From contig DHQO01000025.1 in assembly GCA_002408125.1 (NCBI GenBank), forward strand, positions 159,839-223,838: a DNA stretch of 64,000 bases, read 5' to 3'. The notes under the pieces are model-generated. The model saw only the letters and a program-made list of their open reading frames with translations. It was not told the origin of the DNA and did not search any database. The translations under genes and the position numbers were made by a program. Positions 51,824-60,855 of the stretch are shown here, in pieces; position 1 is the stretch's first letter, and every line of letters begins with the position of its first letter. Origin of the DNA: Hyphomonadaceae bacterium UBA5336. GTDB taxonomy: Bacteria; Pseudomonadota; Alphaproteobacteria; Caulobacterales; Hyphomonadaceae.

Positions 51824-52579
51824 GTGCGATCTGCAAGGCTGCTTGTGCTGCTCACAGCCTGGCTCCTGGGCATGTGTGCCGGGATGGCGCCTGCCTTTGC
51901 TCAGGATGCAGATGAGCCTGCACCCGCCGCCGACAAGCCATTGAGCATGGAAGAGCTGCACGAGATTTATCTCAATGACGGTGACCTGCAGCTTGAGCGC
52001 CCCGGCCGCCAGGAGCGTGAGCCCATTCGCCCGCCAGATCCCCCGCCGGGCTGGCTGCGTGCGATCGGCAATTTCTTCGCCGCCCTGTTCGGCGCCATCG
52101 GTCCGCTGCTCGGCTATGCCGGCCTTGTGATCGTGGTCGCACTGGTCGGCTGGCTCCTCTGGTTTCTGTTCGGCGAGGCGCTGAGTGCGCGCTTCGGCTT
52201 CGGCAAGAAGGACAAGGATGCTGTCCTCGACAGCCATGCCGCCGATATCCGGCCCGACGAGGCCGCGGCGCGCTCGCTGCTGGAGGAAGCCGATCACCTG
52301 GCCTCGCAGGGCCGGTTCGCCGAAGCCGTCCACCTGCTGCTCTTCCGTTCTATCGAGGATATCCAGGCCCGGAAGGAAGGCCGGCTCTCCAGTGCGTTGA
52401 CCGCCCGTGAAATCGGCGGGCTGAGCGACTTGCCCGAGCGCGCCCGCGCGGCGCTTTCACCGATCATCCGTGTCGTCGAGCGCAGCTTCTTCGGCGGGCG
52501 CGAGGTCGACAGCGACGGCTGGCAGACCGCCCGGGCCTCCTATGAGGACTTTGCCTTTGGAGGTCTGCCCAATGGCTGA
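51824..52579 (+). CDS. DUF4129 membrane protein, first gene of MoxR operon
   Basis: A 251-residue protein starting with GTG. Signal peptide (LLVLLTAWLLGMCAGMAPAFA), a Pro-rich linker, one membrane helix (about 93-120) and a C-terminal DUF4129-like cytoplasmic domain (EEADHLASQGRFAEAVHLLLFRSI, ERSFFGGREVD). Such domains occur beside transglutaminase-like and DUF58 genes. The stop overlaps the next start by 8 bases. Confidence 0.85.
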   Translation: MRSARLLVLLTAWLLGMCAGMAPAFAQDADEPAPAADKPLSMEELHEIYLNDGDLQLERPGRQEREPIRPPDPPPGWLRAIGNFFAALFGAIGPLLGYAGLVIVVALVGWLLWFLFGEALSARFGFGKKDKDAVLDSHAADIRPDEAAARSLLEEADHLASQGRFAEAVHLLLFRSIEDIQARKEGRLSSALTAREIGGLSDLPERARAALSPIIRVVERSFFGGREVDSDGWQTARASYEDFAFGGLPNG

Positions 52580-53792
52580 GGCCGCGCCACCTGCATCCGG
52601 AGGCGGCTCGCCCTTTGCCGGCGGCGTGGTGGGCATCATCGTGGCCGTGTCCGGGCTGGCCTTCCTGGCTCTGCTGATCCTGGCGGCCTGGGCACCGGAG
52701 CTGCAGACGCGCGACCGGGCGGGCCTGCATCCTTATTCCACATCGGCGCTGGGGTATCAGGGATATTACCGTCTCTTGGAGGCGCGCGGTGTGCCGGTGA
52801 GCATTTCGCGCTCGGCCCAGCGGCTGGAGAATGACTATGGCACGCTGAAGGTGCTGACGCTCACGCCCTATGGCATGGATGAGCGGCTCGATGAGCTCGA
52901 CCTTGCCGGCCCGGCGCTGGTCGTCCTGCCAAAGTGGCAGGGCTACCGCAATCCGGACAAGCCGGAATGGCAAGTTGAGACCTTCCTGCTCAACACAGAG
53001 GTCGTCGCCGGTTCTGTGCGCCCCTTCGATAGCGATGCCGGCGTCTGGCGCCTGCGCACCCCGGCCTCGATCAAGACCCCGTTCGGCAAGTTCTCGCCCG
53101 TGCTGGGCGATGACATGCAGGTGCTGCGCGCCGACAGCCTGGTATCCATCGTGCCGGTGGCGGGCGGCGACCTCATCGCCAAACTGCCCGACCGGGATGT
53201 CTATTTCCTCGCCGATCCCGATATTCTCAACACGGCCGGCCTTGCCGAGCTGGAGAATGCCAGCTTTGCCATGGCGCTGACCAACTGGCTGAAATGGGAC
53301 CCGGAAGACCCGGTGATCCTGGATGCCACGCTGCATGGCTTCGAGCGCTCGGAAAACCTCCTGCAGCTGATCTTCGACGTGCCCTTTGTCGGCGCCACCC
53401 TGGCCGCGCTGGCCGCCTTTCTGATGATCGGCTGGGCGGGAGCTGTGCGCTTCGGCGCACCGTTGCCGGAAGAGCGCGCCTTCGCGCTCGGCAAGCAGGC
53501 GCTGACCGACAATACAGCCGGCCTGATCGCCATGGCGCGGCGCGAGACTCGCCTGGCGCCGGGCTATCTCTCGCTGGTACGCCGGGCAACGGCCAAGGCC
53601 GTGGGGGCGCCGCGCACGCTCAGTGAGACAGACCTGGCCGCCATGTTCGACCGCATGAGCGGCGAAGAGGGCGAGAAATTCACTCAATTGGAGGCCGGGC
53701 TGGCCCAGCCGGCCGCCTCCCGCGAAGACCTGATGGACAAGGCCCGGCGCCTGTGGCGCTGGCACAAGGAGATTACGCATGGACATTCGTGA
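52572..53792 (+). CDS. DUF4350 membrane protein
   Basis: A 406-residue protein with a membrane helix at about 16-38 (GVVGIIVAVSGLAFLALLILA), an extracytoplasmic GATase-like domain (TSALGYQGYYRLLEARGVPVSISRSA), a second helix near 280-300 and a cytoplasmic tail. The start at 52572 lies inside the previous gene. Function unknown, but constant partner of MoxR operons. Overlaps moxR by 14 bases. Confidence 0.85.
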   Translation: MAEAAPPASGGGSPFAGGVVGIIVAVSGLAFLALLILAAWAPELQTRDRAGLHPYSTSALGYQGYYRLLEARGVPVSISRSAQRLENDYGTLKVLTLTPYGMDERLDELDLAGPALVVLPKWQGYRNPDKPEWQVETFLLNTEVVAGSVRPFDSDAGVWRLRTPASIKTPFGKFSPVLGDDMQVLRADSLVSIVPVAGGDLIAKLPDRDVYFLADPDILNTAGLAELENASFAMALTNWLKWDPEDPVILDATLHGFERSENLLQLIFDVPFVGATLAALAAFLMIGWAGAVRFGAPLPEERAFALGKQALTDNTAGLIAMARRETRLAPGYLSLVRRATAKAVGAPRTLSETDLAAMFDRMSGEEGEKFTQLEAGLAQPAASREDLMDKARRLWRWHKEITHGHS

Positions 53793-54735
53793 GATTGGCG
53801 AGATCGCCAGCCGTATCCGAACGCAGGTTGGCAAGGCCATTATCGGCCAGACCGACACTGTGGACCTGATGCTCGTCTCGCTGTTCTCTTCCGGCCATAT
53901 CCTGCTGGAAGGCCCGCCGGGAACCGCGAAAACCCTGCTGGCGCAGAGCTTTTCAGCCGCCATCAGCATGGCGTTCGGGCGCATCCAGTTTACCCCCGAC
54001 CTGATGCCGGGCGATGTGCTGGGCACCAATCTCTTCAACTTCCAGACAAACGAGTTCCAGCTCACCAAGGGTCCGATCTTCACCGACATCCTGCTGGCCG
54101 ATGAGATCAACCGGACCCCGCCCAAGACCCAGGCCGCCCTGCTGGAAGCCATGCAGGAACGCAAGGTCACCATCGACGGCGACACCTATGGGCTTAATGA
54201 GCGTTTCATGGTGATCGCGACGCAGAACCCGCTGGAACAGCAGGGCACCTATCCGCTGCCGGAAGCCCAGCTCGACCGCTTCCTGTTCAAGCATGTGCTG
54301 CACTATCCGACCCGCGAGGAGGAGATCGCCATTGTCGGCGGGCATGGCCGGCGCACCGGCATGGTGACGGCGGCCAGGCTCGGCGTGGAAGCCGCCGTTT
54401 CGGCCGAGGAGCTCAACGCGGCGGTGGAGGCGATCTCTCAGGCGCGGATCAATGACGACATCATCGGCTATATCGTCGATATCATCCGCGCGACACGGGA
54501 AACCCCGGCGCTGGAGGCCGGTGCCAGCCCACGTGCGGCCGCCGCCATCGCGGCGGCCTCGCGCGCCCGCGCCGCGCTCGACGGGCGCGATTTTGTCATC
54601 CCCGATGATGTGAAGGCACTCGCCCTGCCGGCCCTGCGCCACCGCGTCCTGCTCTCGCCCGCCGCCGAGATTGAAGGCCGCACGGCGGACGAGACCCTGC
54701 TGGCCATCGTCGAGCAACAGGCGGCGCCGCGGTGA
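53779..54735 (+). CDS. MoxR-family AAA+ ATPase
   Basis: A 318-residue chaperone-like ATPase. Walker A GPPGTAKT, Walker B ILLADEINRTPPKTQAALLEAMQE, sensor 1 VIATQNPLEQQGTYPLPEAQLDRF and the arginine-finger and lid regions are intact. MoxR proteins act with VWA or DUF58 partners on maturation of envelope complexes. Position in the middle of the operon is standard. Confidence 0.95.
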   Translation: MDIREIGEIASRIRTQVGKAIIGQTDTVDLMLVSLFSSGHILLEGPPGTAKTLLAQSFSAAISMAFGRIQFTPDLMPGDVLGTNLFNFQTNEFQLTKGPIFTDILLADEINRTPPKTQAALLEAMQERKVTIDGDTYGLNERFMVIATQNPLEQQGTYPLPEAQLDRFLFKHVLHYPTREEEIAIVGGHGRRTGMVTAARLGVEAAVSAEELNAAVEAISQARINDDIIGYIVDIIRATRETPALEAGASPRAAAAIAAASRARAALDGRDFVIPDDVKALALPALRHRVLLSPAAEIEGRTADETLLAIVEQQAAPR

Positions 54736-54745
54736 GGGCACGGTC

Positions 54746-56059
54746 ATGATCGCCCCGACGCTGCGCGCCATCATCCTGATGCTGGCCGGTGTGCCGGTGC
54801 TGCTGGCGGTGGCCATCCTGGCGCCGGCGCTCTGGGCGCTGGGGCTGGTCTGGGTCGGTGTGGTTGGCGCGCTGATGCTGGCCGACGGGGCACTCGGCGC
54901 GCGCCTGCGCAAGTTCAGCCACCACATCCACGCCCCGGCCATGGTCTATATCCAGGACAGCGATCCGCTGCCGGTGACTGTGAGCTTCGAGAAAGGCCCG
55001 CTGCCCTCGCGCGTGGAGCTGCGCCTGGATGTCGGCGACAAGATCGAGCCCCTGCCGCTGCACCGCCTGCATGGCTGGGAAGGCCGTGCGCACACCGCGA
55101 CTTACACGATCACGCCGAAGCGGCGCGGCCTTGCCGAATTGAAGATGCTCTGGGCACGCTGGACCGGGCCGCTCGGCCTTGTGCAAAAGCGCGCGCAGGT
55201 TCGCCTGAACATGGAGATTCCCATCGTGCCGAATGTGCGCTGGGTGAAGGACGAGGCCGTGCGGCTCTATTCCCGCGATGCCGAGTTCGGGATCAAGACC
55301 CAGATTGACCGCGGCGACGGTTCGGAATTCGATGCCCTGCGCGAGTTCACCTCCGGCATGGACCGGCGCGCCATCGACTGGAAGCACTCCGCGCGCCACC
55401 GCCACCTGCTGGCCAAGGAATTCCGCACCGAGCGCAACCACAATATCATTTTCGCCTTCGATACCGGCCGGCTGATGAGCGAGCCGATCGACGGCGTGCC
55501 GAAGATCGACCGCGCCATCAATGCCGCGCTGCTGTTATCCTTCGTCTCGCTGCGGGCGGGCGACAAGACGGTGTTCTACAGCTTCGATGCGCGCCCAGGC
55601 CTCACCTCCGGCCAGATGCACGGCACGCGCGCCTATCCGCGCCTGCAGGAGCTGGCCGCGAAGTTCGACTATTCCTCCGCCGAGGCGAACTATACCCTCG
55701 CCCTGTCCGAGCTTGCCTCCCGGCTTGACCGGCGCAGCCTGATCATCCTGTTCACCGATTTTGTCGACACGATCTCGGCCGAGCTGATGCTGGAAAATGT
55801 CCGGCGCCTGGCCGACCGGCATCTCATCCTGTTTGCCAGTTTCCAGGACCGCGCGCTCGGCAGCCTGGCAGAGGTTTATCCCGAGGAGCCGGGCGATGTC
55901 GCGCGCGCCGTGATCGCAGATACGCTGTTGCAGGAACGCGAACTGGTGTTGCTCAAGCTGCAGCGTCTCGGCGCGCAGGTGATCGAGGCGCGTCCGGAGC
56001 ATTTCGGCGCCGATCTCGTCTCGCGCTATATCGAAATCAAGCGGCGGGAGATGATATGA
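54746..56059 (+). CDS. DUF58 protein
   Basis: A 437-residue protein with two N-terminal helices (about 4-22 and 26-45) and a cytoplasmic VWA-like DUF58 domain (EFDALREFTSGMDRRAIDWKHSARHRHLLAKEF; LIILFTDFVDTISAELM). It is the expected client or partner of MoxR. The start at 54746 follows moxR by 10 bases; the stop overlaps the next gene by 4. Confidence 0.92.
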   Translation: MIAPTLRAIILMLAGVPVLLAVAILAPALWALGLVWVGVVGALMLADGALGARLRKFSHHIHAPAMVYIQDSDPLPVTVSFEKGPLPSRVELRLDVGDKIEPLPLHRLHGWEGRAHTATYTITPKRRGLAELKMLWARWTGPLGLVQKRAQVRLNMEIPIVPNVRWVKDEAVRLYSRDAEFGIKTQIDRGDGSEFDALREFTSGMDRRAIDWKHSARHRHLLAKEFRTERNHNIIFAFDTGRLMSEPIDGVPKIDRAINAALLLSFVSLRAGDKTVFYSFDARPGLTSGQMHGTRAYPRLQELAAKFDYSSAEANYTLALSELASRLDRRSLIILFTDFVDTISAELMLENVRRLADRHLILFASFQDRALGSLAEVYPEEPGDVARAVIADTLLQERELVLLKLQRLGAQVIEARPEHFGADLVSRYIEIKRREMI

Positions 56060-57072
56060 CCGACCTCTTAAAATCCTACCGGTTCCGGGAAGAGCGAGAG
56101 GGCGACTGGAAGGCGCTGGAGGCGCTGCTCAAGCGCGCGGAATCGGGCGGTGCGCGCCAGCTGTCGGACGAGGACATGATGGCCCTGCCTCGGCTCTACC
56201 GCCAGGCGATCAGCTCGCTGTCGGTCGCGCGGTCCATCTCGCTCGACCAGAATGTCATCGTCTATCTGGAGGGCCTGTGCTCGCGCGCCTATTTCTTCGT
56301 CTATGGCACACGCTCGACCTTTGGCGAGCGGCTGGCCCTGTTCTTCCGGCGCGACTGGCCGGCGGCGGTGCGCAGTGCGGGGTTGTCGACGTTGCTGGCC
56401 ATGGCCTGCATGTTCGGCGCCGCCGCACTGGCCTTCACCCTGTGCATGATGGACATGGACTGGTTCTGGGCCTTCAATGACAACATGATGGGCGGGCGCA
56501 ACCCGAATGCGACCACCGAATATCTCCGCTCGACGCTCTATACCGAAGACGCTCATGCCGCCGACATGCTGGGGGCCTTCGCGGCGCAGCTGTTCAGTCA
56601 TAACAGCCAGATCGCCCTGTTTGCCTTTGCGTTGGGCTTTGCCTTCGGCCTGCCGACGGCGATCCTGTTGATGTATAACGGCGTCATCCTCGGCGCCTTC
56701 GTGGCGGTCTTCACAGACAGGGGCCTCGGCTATGAGGTGATGGGCTGGTTGTTGATCCATGGCGTAACGGAACTCTTCGCCATCGTGCTGGCCGGCGCGG
56801 CGGGATTTGTCATCGGCCGGGCCGTGGCCTTTCCGGGCAAGCTTTCGCGTATGGCCTCAGCGCGCGATGCCGGCCGGCGTGCGGCGCTGATCGCGGCTGG
56901 CTGCGTGGTCATGCTGTTCCTGGCGGGTCTGCTTGAGGGCTTCGGGCGCCAGATGATCAATTCGGATGTCGTGCGCTATGCCATTGCCGGCACGACGGCG
57001 ATCATCTGGCTGTCCTATTTCTACATTCCCCGCCGCGGGCGGATCAGCGCGGAGCTGGAGGCGCGCGCATGA
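56056..57072 (+). CDS. Stage II sporulation protein M-family (SpoIIM-like) membrane protein
   Basis: A 338-residue protein with five or six membrane helices after an N-terminal helical domain (WKALEALLKRAESGGARQL). Family motif FSHNSQIALFAFALGFAFGLPTAILLMYNGVILGAF and HGVTELFAIVLAGAAGF. In non-sporulating bacteria its role is unknown; possible envelope remodelling. Coupled to both neighbours by 4-base overlaps. Confidence 0.9.
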   Translation: MTDLLKSYRFREEREGDWKALEALLKRAESGGARQLSDEDMMALPRLYRQAISSLSVARSISLDQNVIVYLEGLCSRAYFFVYGTRSTFGERLALFFRRDWPAAVRSAGLSTLLAMACMFGAAALAFTLCMMDMDWFWAFNDNMMGGRNPNATTEYLRSTLYTEDAHAADMLGAFAAQLFSHNSQIALFAFALGFAFGLPTAILLMYNGVILGAFVAVFTDRGLGYEVMGWLLIHGVTELFAIVLAGAAGFVIGRAVAFPGKLSRMASARDAGRRAALIAAGCVVMLFLAGLLEGFGRQMINSDVVRYAIAGTTAIIWLSYFYIPRRGRISAELEARA

Positions 57073-58013
57073 CCGAGGCGGGCGTGGCAGCGGCGGGCCA
57101 GACCCAGGCCCAGCTCCAGCAGGCGGCCCTGCGCCGGCGCCAGCGCCTGGCGCTGGAAAAGCAGCAGCGCAGATATATCCGCGAACTCCTCACACCCGAA
57201 GGCGCGGTCCTGCACCTGAAGATCGCGACCTTTGCCGAAAGGGCTGGGGCGTTCCTGCTGGATTTCATCTTCCAGTGGGGCATCGTCCTGCTCGTCGCCT
57301 ACGGTGTGGGCGTGATGACCATGGCCCTGGGGTGGGGCGGCTGGCAGATTGGCCAGGCCTTCCTGGCGGTGTTCGTGTTCATCTTCCGGAATTTCTGGTT
57401 CATCTTCTTCGAGATGGGCCGCAGGTCGGCCACACCGGGCAAGCGGATCGTCGGCCTGCGCGTGGCTTCGCGCGATGGCGGGGCGCTGAAGGCCGATGCC
57501 GTGTTCGCACGCAATTTCATGCGCGAGATCGAGGTTGGCCTGCCACTCACCTTCCTGTTCGGGATCGGCGGCGATCTCAGCGGCGTGCTGGCCCTGTTCG
57601 GCTTTCTCTGGGCCGGAATCTTCATGTTCTTCCCGCTGTTCAACAAGGACAAGCTGCGCGTCGGCGATCTCGTGGCCGGCACCTGGGTGATCCATGCGCC
57701 CAGGGACAAGCTCATGGCGGATGTGGTGTCCTCGGTGTCGGCCGAACAGCATTCCGGCTTCAGCTTCACGCCGGCCCAGCTCGATGCCTATGGCATTCAT
57801 GAGCTGCATGTCCTGGAAGACGTGCTGCGCCAGGCTCCCAAGGAAGTGCGCGAGGAAGTCGCCCAGCGGATCCGCGCCAAGATCGGCTGGCAGCGCCAGC
57901 CCAACGAGAATGACCGCCGCTTCCTGGAGGCCTATTATGCCGGCCTGCGCCGCCGGCTGGAGCAACGTATGCTGTTCGGCCAGAAGAAGATCGACAAGTT
58001 CGACACCCGCTAG
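57069..58013 (+). CDS. RDD-family membrane protein
   Basis: A 314-residue protein; the RDD domain (about 50-210) has three helices with ERAGAFLLDFIFQWGIVLLVAYG (Arg-Ala-Asp variant), GRRSATPGKRIVGLRV and the third helix LTFLFGIGGDLSGVLALFGFLW. A cytoplasmic charged tail follows. Last gene of the six-gene operon. The Q- and R-rich N-terminus (AGQTQAQLQQAALRRRQRL) may be coiled coil. Confidence 0.9.
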   Translation: MTEAGVAAAGQTQAQLQQAALRRRQRLALEKQQRRYIRELLTPEGAVLHLKIATFAERAGAFLLDFIFQWGIVLLVAYGVGVMTMALGWGGWQIGQAFLAVFVFIFRNFWFIFFEMGRRSATPGKRIVGLRVASRDGGALKADAVFARNFMREIEVGLPLTFLFGIGGDLSGVLALFGFLWAGIFMFFPLFNKDKLRVGDLVAGTWVIHAPRDKLMADVVSSVSAEQHSGFSFTPAQLDAYGIHELHVLEDVLRQAPKEVREEVAQRIRAKIGWQRQPNENDRRFLEAYYAGLRRRLEQRMLFGQKKIDKFDTR

Positions 58014-58031
58014 CCGCCTTCAAGCATGCGA

Positions 58032-58057
58032 ACGGCCCGGCTATCGGGCCGGGCCGT
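58032..58057. terminator. GC-rich hairpin between convergent genes
   Basis: A 10-bp perfect stem (ACGGCCCGGC 58032-58041, complement 58048-58057), loop TATCGG. Located 18 bases after the RDD gene and 24 after the convergent fasciclin gene. No T run on either side, so a weak or factor-dependent bidirectional terminator. Confidence 0.5.
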
Positions 58058-58080
58058 CTATCTCGGGGTTCTGATGTCCA

Positions 58081-58872
58081 TCAGCTGCTGGGCATGACGA
58101 CTGTGCTGATCGTATGCACGATGCCATTGTCGGCATCGATATCAGCCGTGACGATACTTGCCGTCGTGCCGCTCGCATCGGTCAGCACCACGTCACCGGA
58201 GGCATCCAGGCTGGCGGTGATGGTGTCACCGTCCAGGGTCTGGAGGTCGTAGGTGCCACCAGCGGCCACGATCTCAAGGGCGAGATCGGACTTGTGCAGT
58301 TCGCCCTCCACCACGTGATACTTCACGATCTCGGAGAGGCGATCTTTCTGGTCATCCTGCATCAGCGTGTCGAGCGTGCCTTCCGGCAGGGCATCGAACG
58401 CGCTGTTCGGCGGGGCAAACACGGTATAGGGACCGTCCTCGCTGAGGGTCTCCTCAAGATCTGCTGCCGCGACAGCCGAGACCAGGGTGGACAGCTCCGA
58501 GCGCTCCGAGGCCACTTCCACTACCGAAGTTTCCACTTCGGCCGTGTCATAGCTTGCATCCGTCGGATCGGCCGGCGGCATGTCGCCCGGATCCATGGTC
58601 GGATCAGTGGTGGTATCCGGCATCATCGGATCCTCGGTCACCGGCGGCGGTCCGGGCTGATTGGCGCCGGGGCCGTATTCCGGATTGCGTTCGGTGAAGG
58701 TGTCGTTTTCAGCGAGCACCCGATCCTCTTCGGTCATCACCGCATCATCGGTTTCCGCATCGGTTTGTGCATACTCCTGGTCGGTATAGACATCATTGGG
58801 GTTCCCACAGCCCGCAAGCGCCGCCGCACCGAGCGCGGTGCTCGCAAGCAACAGTTTCATTGTATTGGTCAT
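58081..58872 (-). CDS. Fasciclin-domain lipoprotein
   Basis: A 263-residue lipoprotein (ALAGC, Cys22). Residues about 25-120 are an acidic, low-complexity linker rich in Asp, Glu, Pro, Thr and Met. The C-terminal fasciclin (FAS1) domain is clear: GPYTVFAPPNSAFDALPEGTL, IVKYHVVEGELH and IVTADIDADNGIVHTISTVVMP. Likely surface or periplasmic adhesion role. A 6-bp hairpin with matching flanks (58887-58916) is in the leader 15 bases upstream. Confidence 0.9.
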   Translation of the reverse strand: MTNTMKLLLASTALGAAALAGCGNPNDVYTDQEYAQTDAETDDAVMTEEDRVLAENDTFTERNPEYGPGANQPGPPPVTEDPMMPDTTTDPTMDPGDMPPADPTDASYDTAEVETSVVEVASERSELSTLVSAVAAADLEETLSEDGPYTVFAPPNSAFDALPEGTLDTLMQDDQKDRLSEIVKYHVVEGELHKSDLALEIVAAGGTYDLQTLDGDTITASLDASGDVVLTDASGTTASIVTADIDADNGIVHTISTVVMPSS

Positions 58873-59118
58873 CAATCTGCTCGTTCGGTTGCGTGTGGAA
58901 AGTCACACGTCCAACCAACGCTCCCCAATCAGGAGAGTTCACCGGCATTAACCAAGCTTCATGGTGTTCTGCAGCTGATGCGAGGTGGCCGCTCGGCGGA
59001 GCTGCCGGAATGGAATATTCCTCCCGCTGCCGGCTGAAATCACCGCTCAGGCGGTGACAATCGCCACAAAAGCGCCTATCGGCGAAACGCAATTGCCGTA
59101 TCGATAAAGAGTGCACCC

Positions 59119-60846
59119 ATGACCAAGACCTGGGACAAGTCCAGACTCCCCTCGCGCCACGTGACCGAAGGCCCCTCGCGCGCGCCCCATCGCAGCTATC
59201 TCTACGCGATGGGCCTGTCGACCAAGGACATCAGGAAGCCCTTTGTCGGGGTCGCCTCCTGCTGGAATGAGGCCGCGCCGTGCAACACAACACTGATGCG
59301 CCAGGCTCATGCCGTCTCCGAAGGCGTGAAGGCCGCCGACGGTACCCCGCGCGAGTTCTGCACCATCACGGTTACCGACGGCATCGCCATGGGCCATGAA
59401 GGCATGCGCAGCTCGCTGGTCTCGCGCGACTGGATTGCCGACAGCGTTGAGCTGACCATGCGCGGGCATGCCTATGATGCGCTGGTCGGCGTGGCAGGCT
59501 GCGACAAGTCCCTGCCGGGCATGATGATGGCCATGCTGCGCCTGAATGTGCCCTCGGTCTTCCTCTATGGCGGCTCGATCATGCCGGGCAGTTTCGAGGG
59601 CCGGGACGTGACCGTGCTGGACGTGTTCGAGGCGGTCGGGGCCCATGCGGCGGGCTCGAACTCCATGACGGACGAGAAACTGCACGCGCTGGAAAAGGTC
59701 GCCTGCCCGGGCGACGGCGCCTGCGGCGGCCAGTTCACGGCCAACACCATGGCGTGTGTTTCCGAAGCCATCGGCCTCGCCCTGCCACTCTCTTCCGCGC
59801 TGCCCGCGCCCTATACCGACCGCGACGGCTATGCCCGCGCTTCGGGCGAGGTGGTGATGCAGCTGGTGGAGAAGAATCTGCGCCCGCGCGAGATCTGCAC
59901 GCGCAAGGCTTTCGAGAATGCCGCCATCGTGGTGGCCGCGACCGGCGGGTCGACCAATGCCGCGCTGCACCTGCCGGCCATGGCGCATGAGTGCGGGGTG
60001 GAGTTCGAGCTGCGCGATGTTGCCGAGATCTTCAAGAAGACACCCTATATCGCCTCGCTCAAACCGGGCGGGGAGTATGTCGCCAAGGATTTCGGCGAGG
60101 CCGGCGGCGTGCCCATGCTGATGAAGACCCTGCTCGATGAGGGCCTCATCCATGGCGATTGCCTCACGGTGACCGGCAAGACCTGGGCGGAGTATCTCGA
60201 AGACGTCACCTTCGATCCGACACAGAAAGTCATGCGCTCGGCCAGCAATCCAATCACGCCGACCGGCGGGGTTGTGGGCCTGTGGGGCTCGCTCGCGCCT
60301 GATGGCGCCATCGTGAAAGTGGCGGGACTTGAGAAGCTGCAATTCACCGGCCCGGCGCGCGTCTTCGATGGCGAGGAAGCCTGCTTCCGCGCGGTGGAAA
60401 ACCGCGAATACAATGAAGGCGACGTGCTGGTCATCCGCTATGAAGGTCCCAAGGGCGGGCCGGGCATGCGCGAGATGCTCTCGACCACCGCGGCGATCTA
60501 CGGCCAGGGCATGGGCGACAAGGTGGCCCTGATCACCGATGGCCGCTTCTCGGGCGCCACGCGCGGCTTCTGCATCGGCCATGTCGGCCCCGAAGCGGCC
60601 GATGGCGGGCCGATCGGCCTGATCGAGGACGGCGACCTGATCATGATCGATGCGGAAAAGGGCACTATAGATGTCCGGCTTACCCCGGCGGAAATCCAGG
60701 ACCGCAAGCGAAAATGGGAGCCGCGCCAGACCGCTTATGGCTCCGGCACCCTGTCGAAGTATACCAAGCTTGTCGGCCCCGCGCACAAGGGCGCGGTAAC
60801 CCATGAGGGCTTCGCCGGCGAGCGGCATGTCTATGCGGATATTTAG
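59119..60846 (+). CDS. ilvD: Dihydroxy-acid dehydratase
   Basis: Third step of valine and isoleucine synthesis. 575 residues, full length. Iron-sulfur Cys55 (APCNTTL), Cys128 (AGCDKSLPG) and the Cys in GDGACGGQFTANTM agree with the family. The end has DGRFSGATRGFCIGHVGPEA. The start at 59119 is the family start. A CACCGC-tcag-GCGGTG hairpin lies 65 to 80 bases upstream, without a T run or leader peptide. Confidence 0.96.
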   Translation: MTKTWDKSRLPSRHVTEGPSRAPHRSYLYAMGLSTKDIRKPFVGVASCWNEAAPCNTTLMRQAHAVSEGVKAADGTPREFCTITVTDGIAMGHEGMRSSLVSRDWIADSVELTMRGHAYDALVGVAGCDKSLPGMMMAMLRLNVPSVFLYGGSIMPGSFEGRDVTVLDVFEAVGAHAAGSNSMTDEKLHALEKVACPGDGACGGQFTANTMACVSEAIGLALPLSSALPAPYTDRDGYARASGEVVMQLVEKNLRPREICTRKAFENAAIVVAATGGSTNAALHLPAMAHECGVEFELRDVAEIFKKTPYIASLKPGGEYVAKDFGEAGGVPMLMKTLLDEGLIHGDCLTVTGKTWAEYLEDVTFDPTQKVMRSASNPITPTGGVVGLWGSLAPDGAIVKVAGLEKLQFTGPARVFDGEEACFRAVENREYNEGDVLVIRYEGPKGGPGMREMLSTTAAIYGQGMGDKVALITDGRFSGATRGFCIGHVGPEAADGGPIGLIEDGDLIMIDAEKGTIDVRLTPAEIQDRKRKWEPRQTAYGSGTLSKYTKLVGPAHKGAVTHEGFAGERHVYADI

Positions 60847-60855
60847 AGGCGGAGC

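Noticed and set aside
58887..58916. Hairpin in the fasciclin leader as a riboswitch
   Set aside because: Only a single 6-bp stem with short flanking matches; no known riboswitch core.
59041..59056. CACCGC-tcag-GCGGTG before ilvD as an attenuator
   Set aside because: No T run and no leader peptide rich in branched-chain amino acid codons was seen.
59047..60828. A 593-codon leftward frame across ilvD
   Set aside because: Antisense shadow; ilvD motifs on the other strand are complete.
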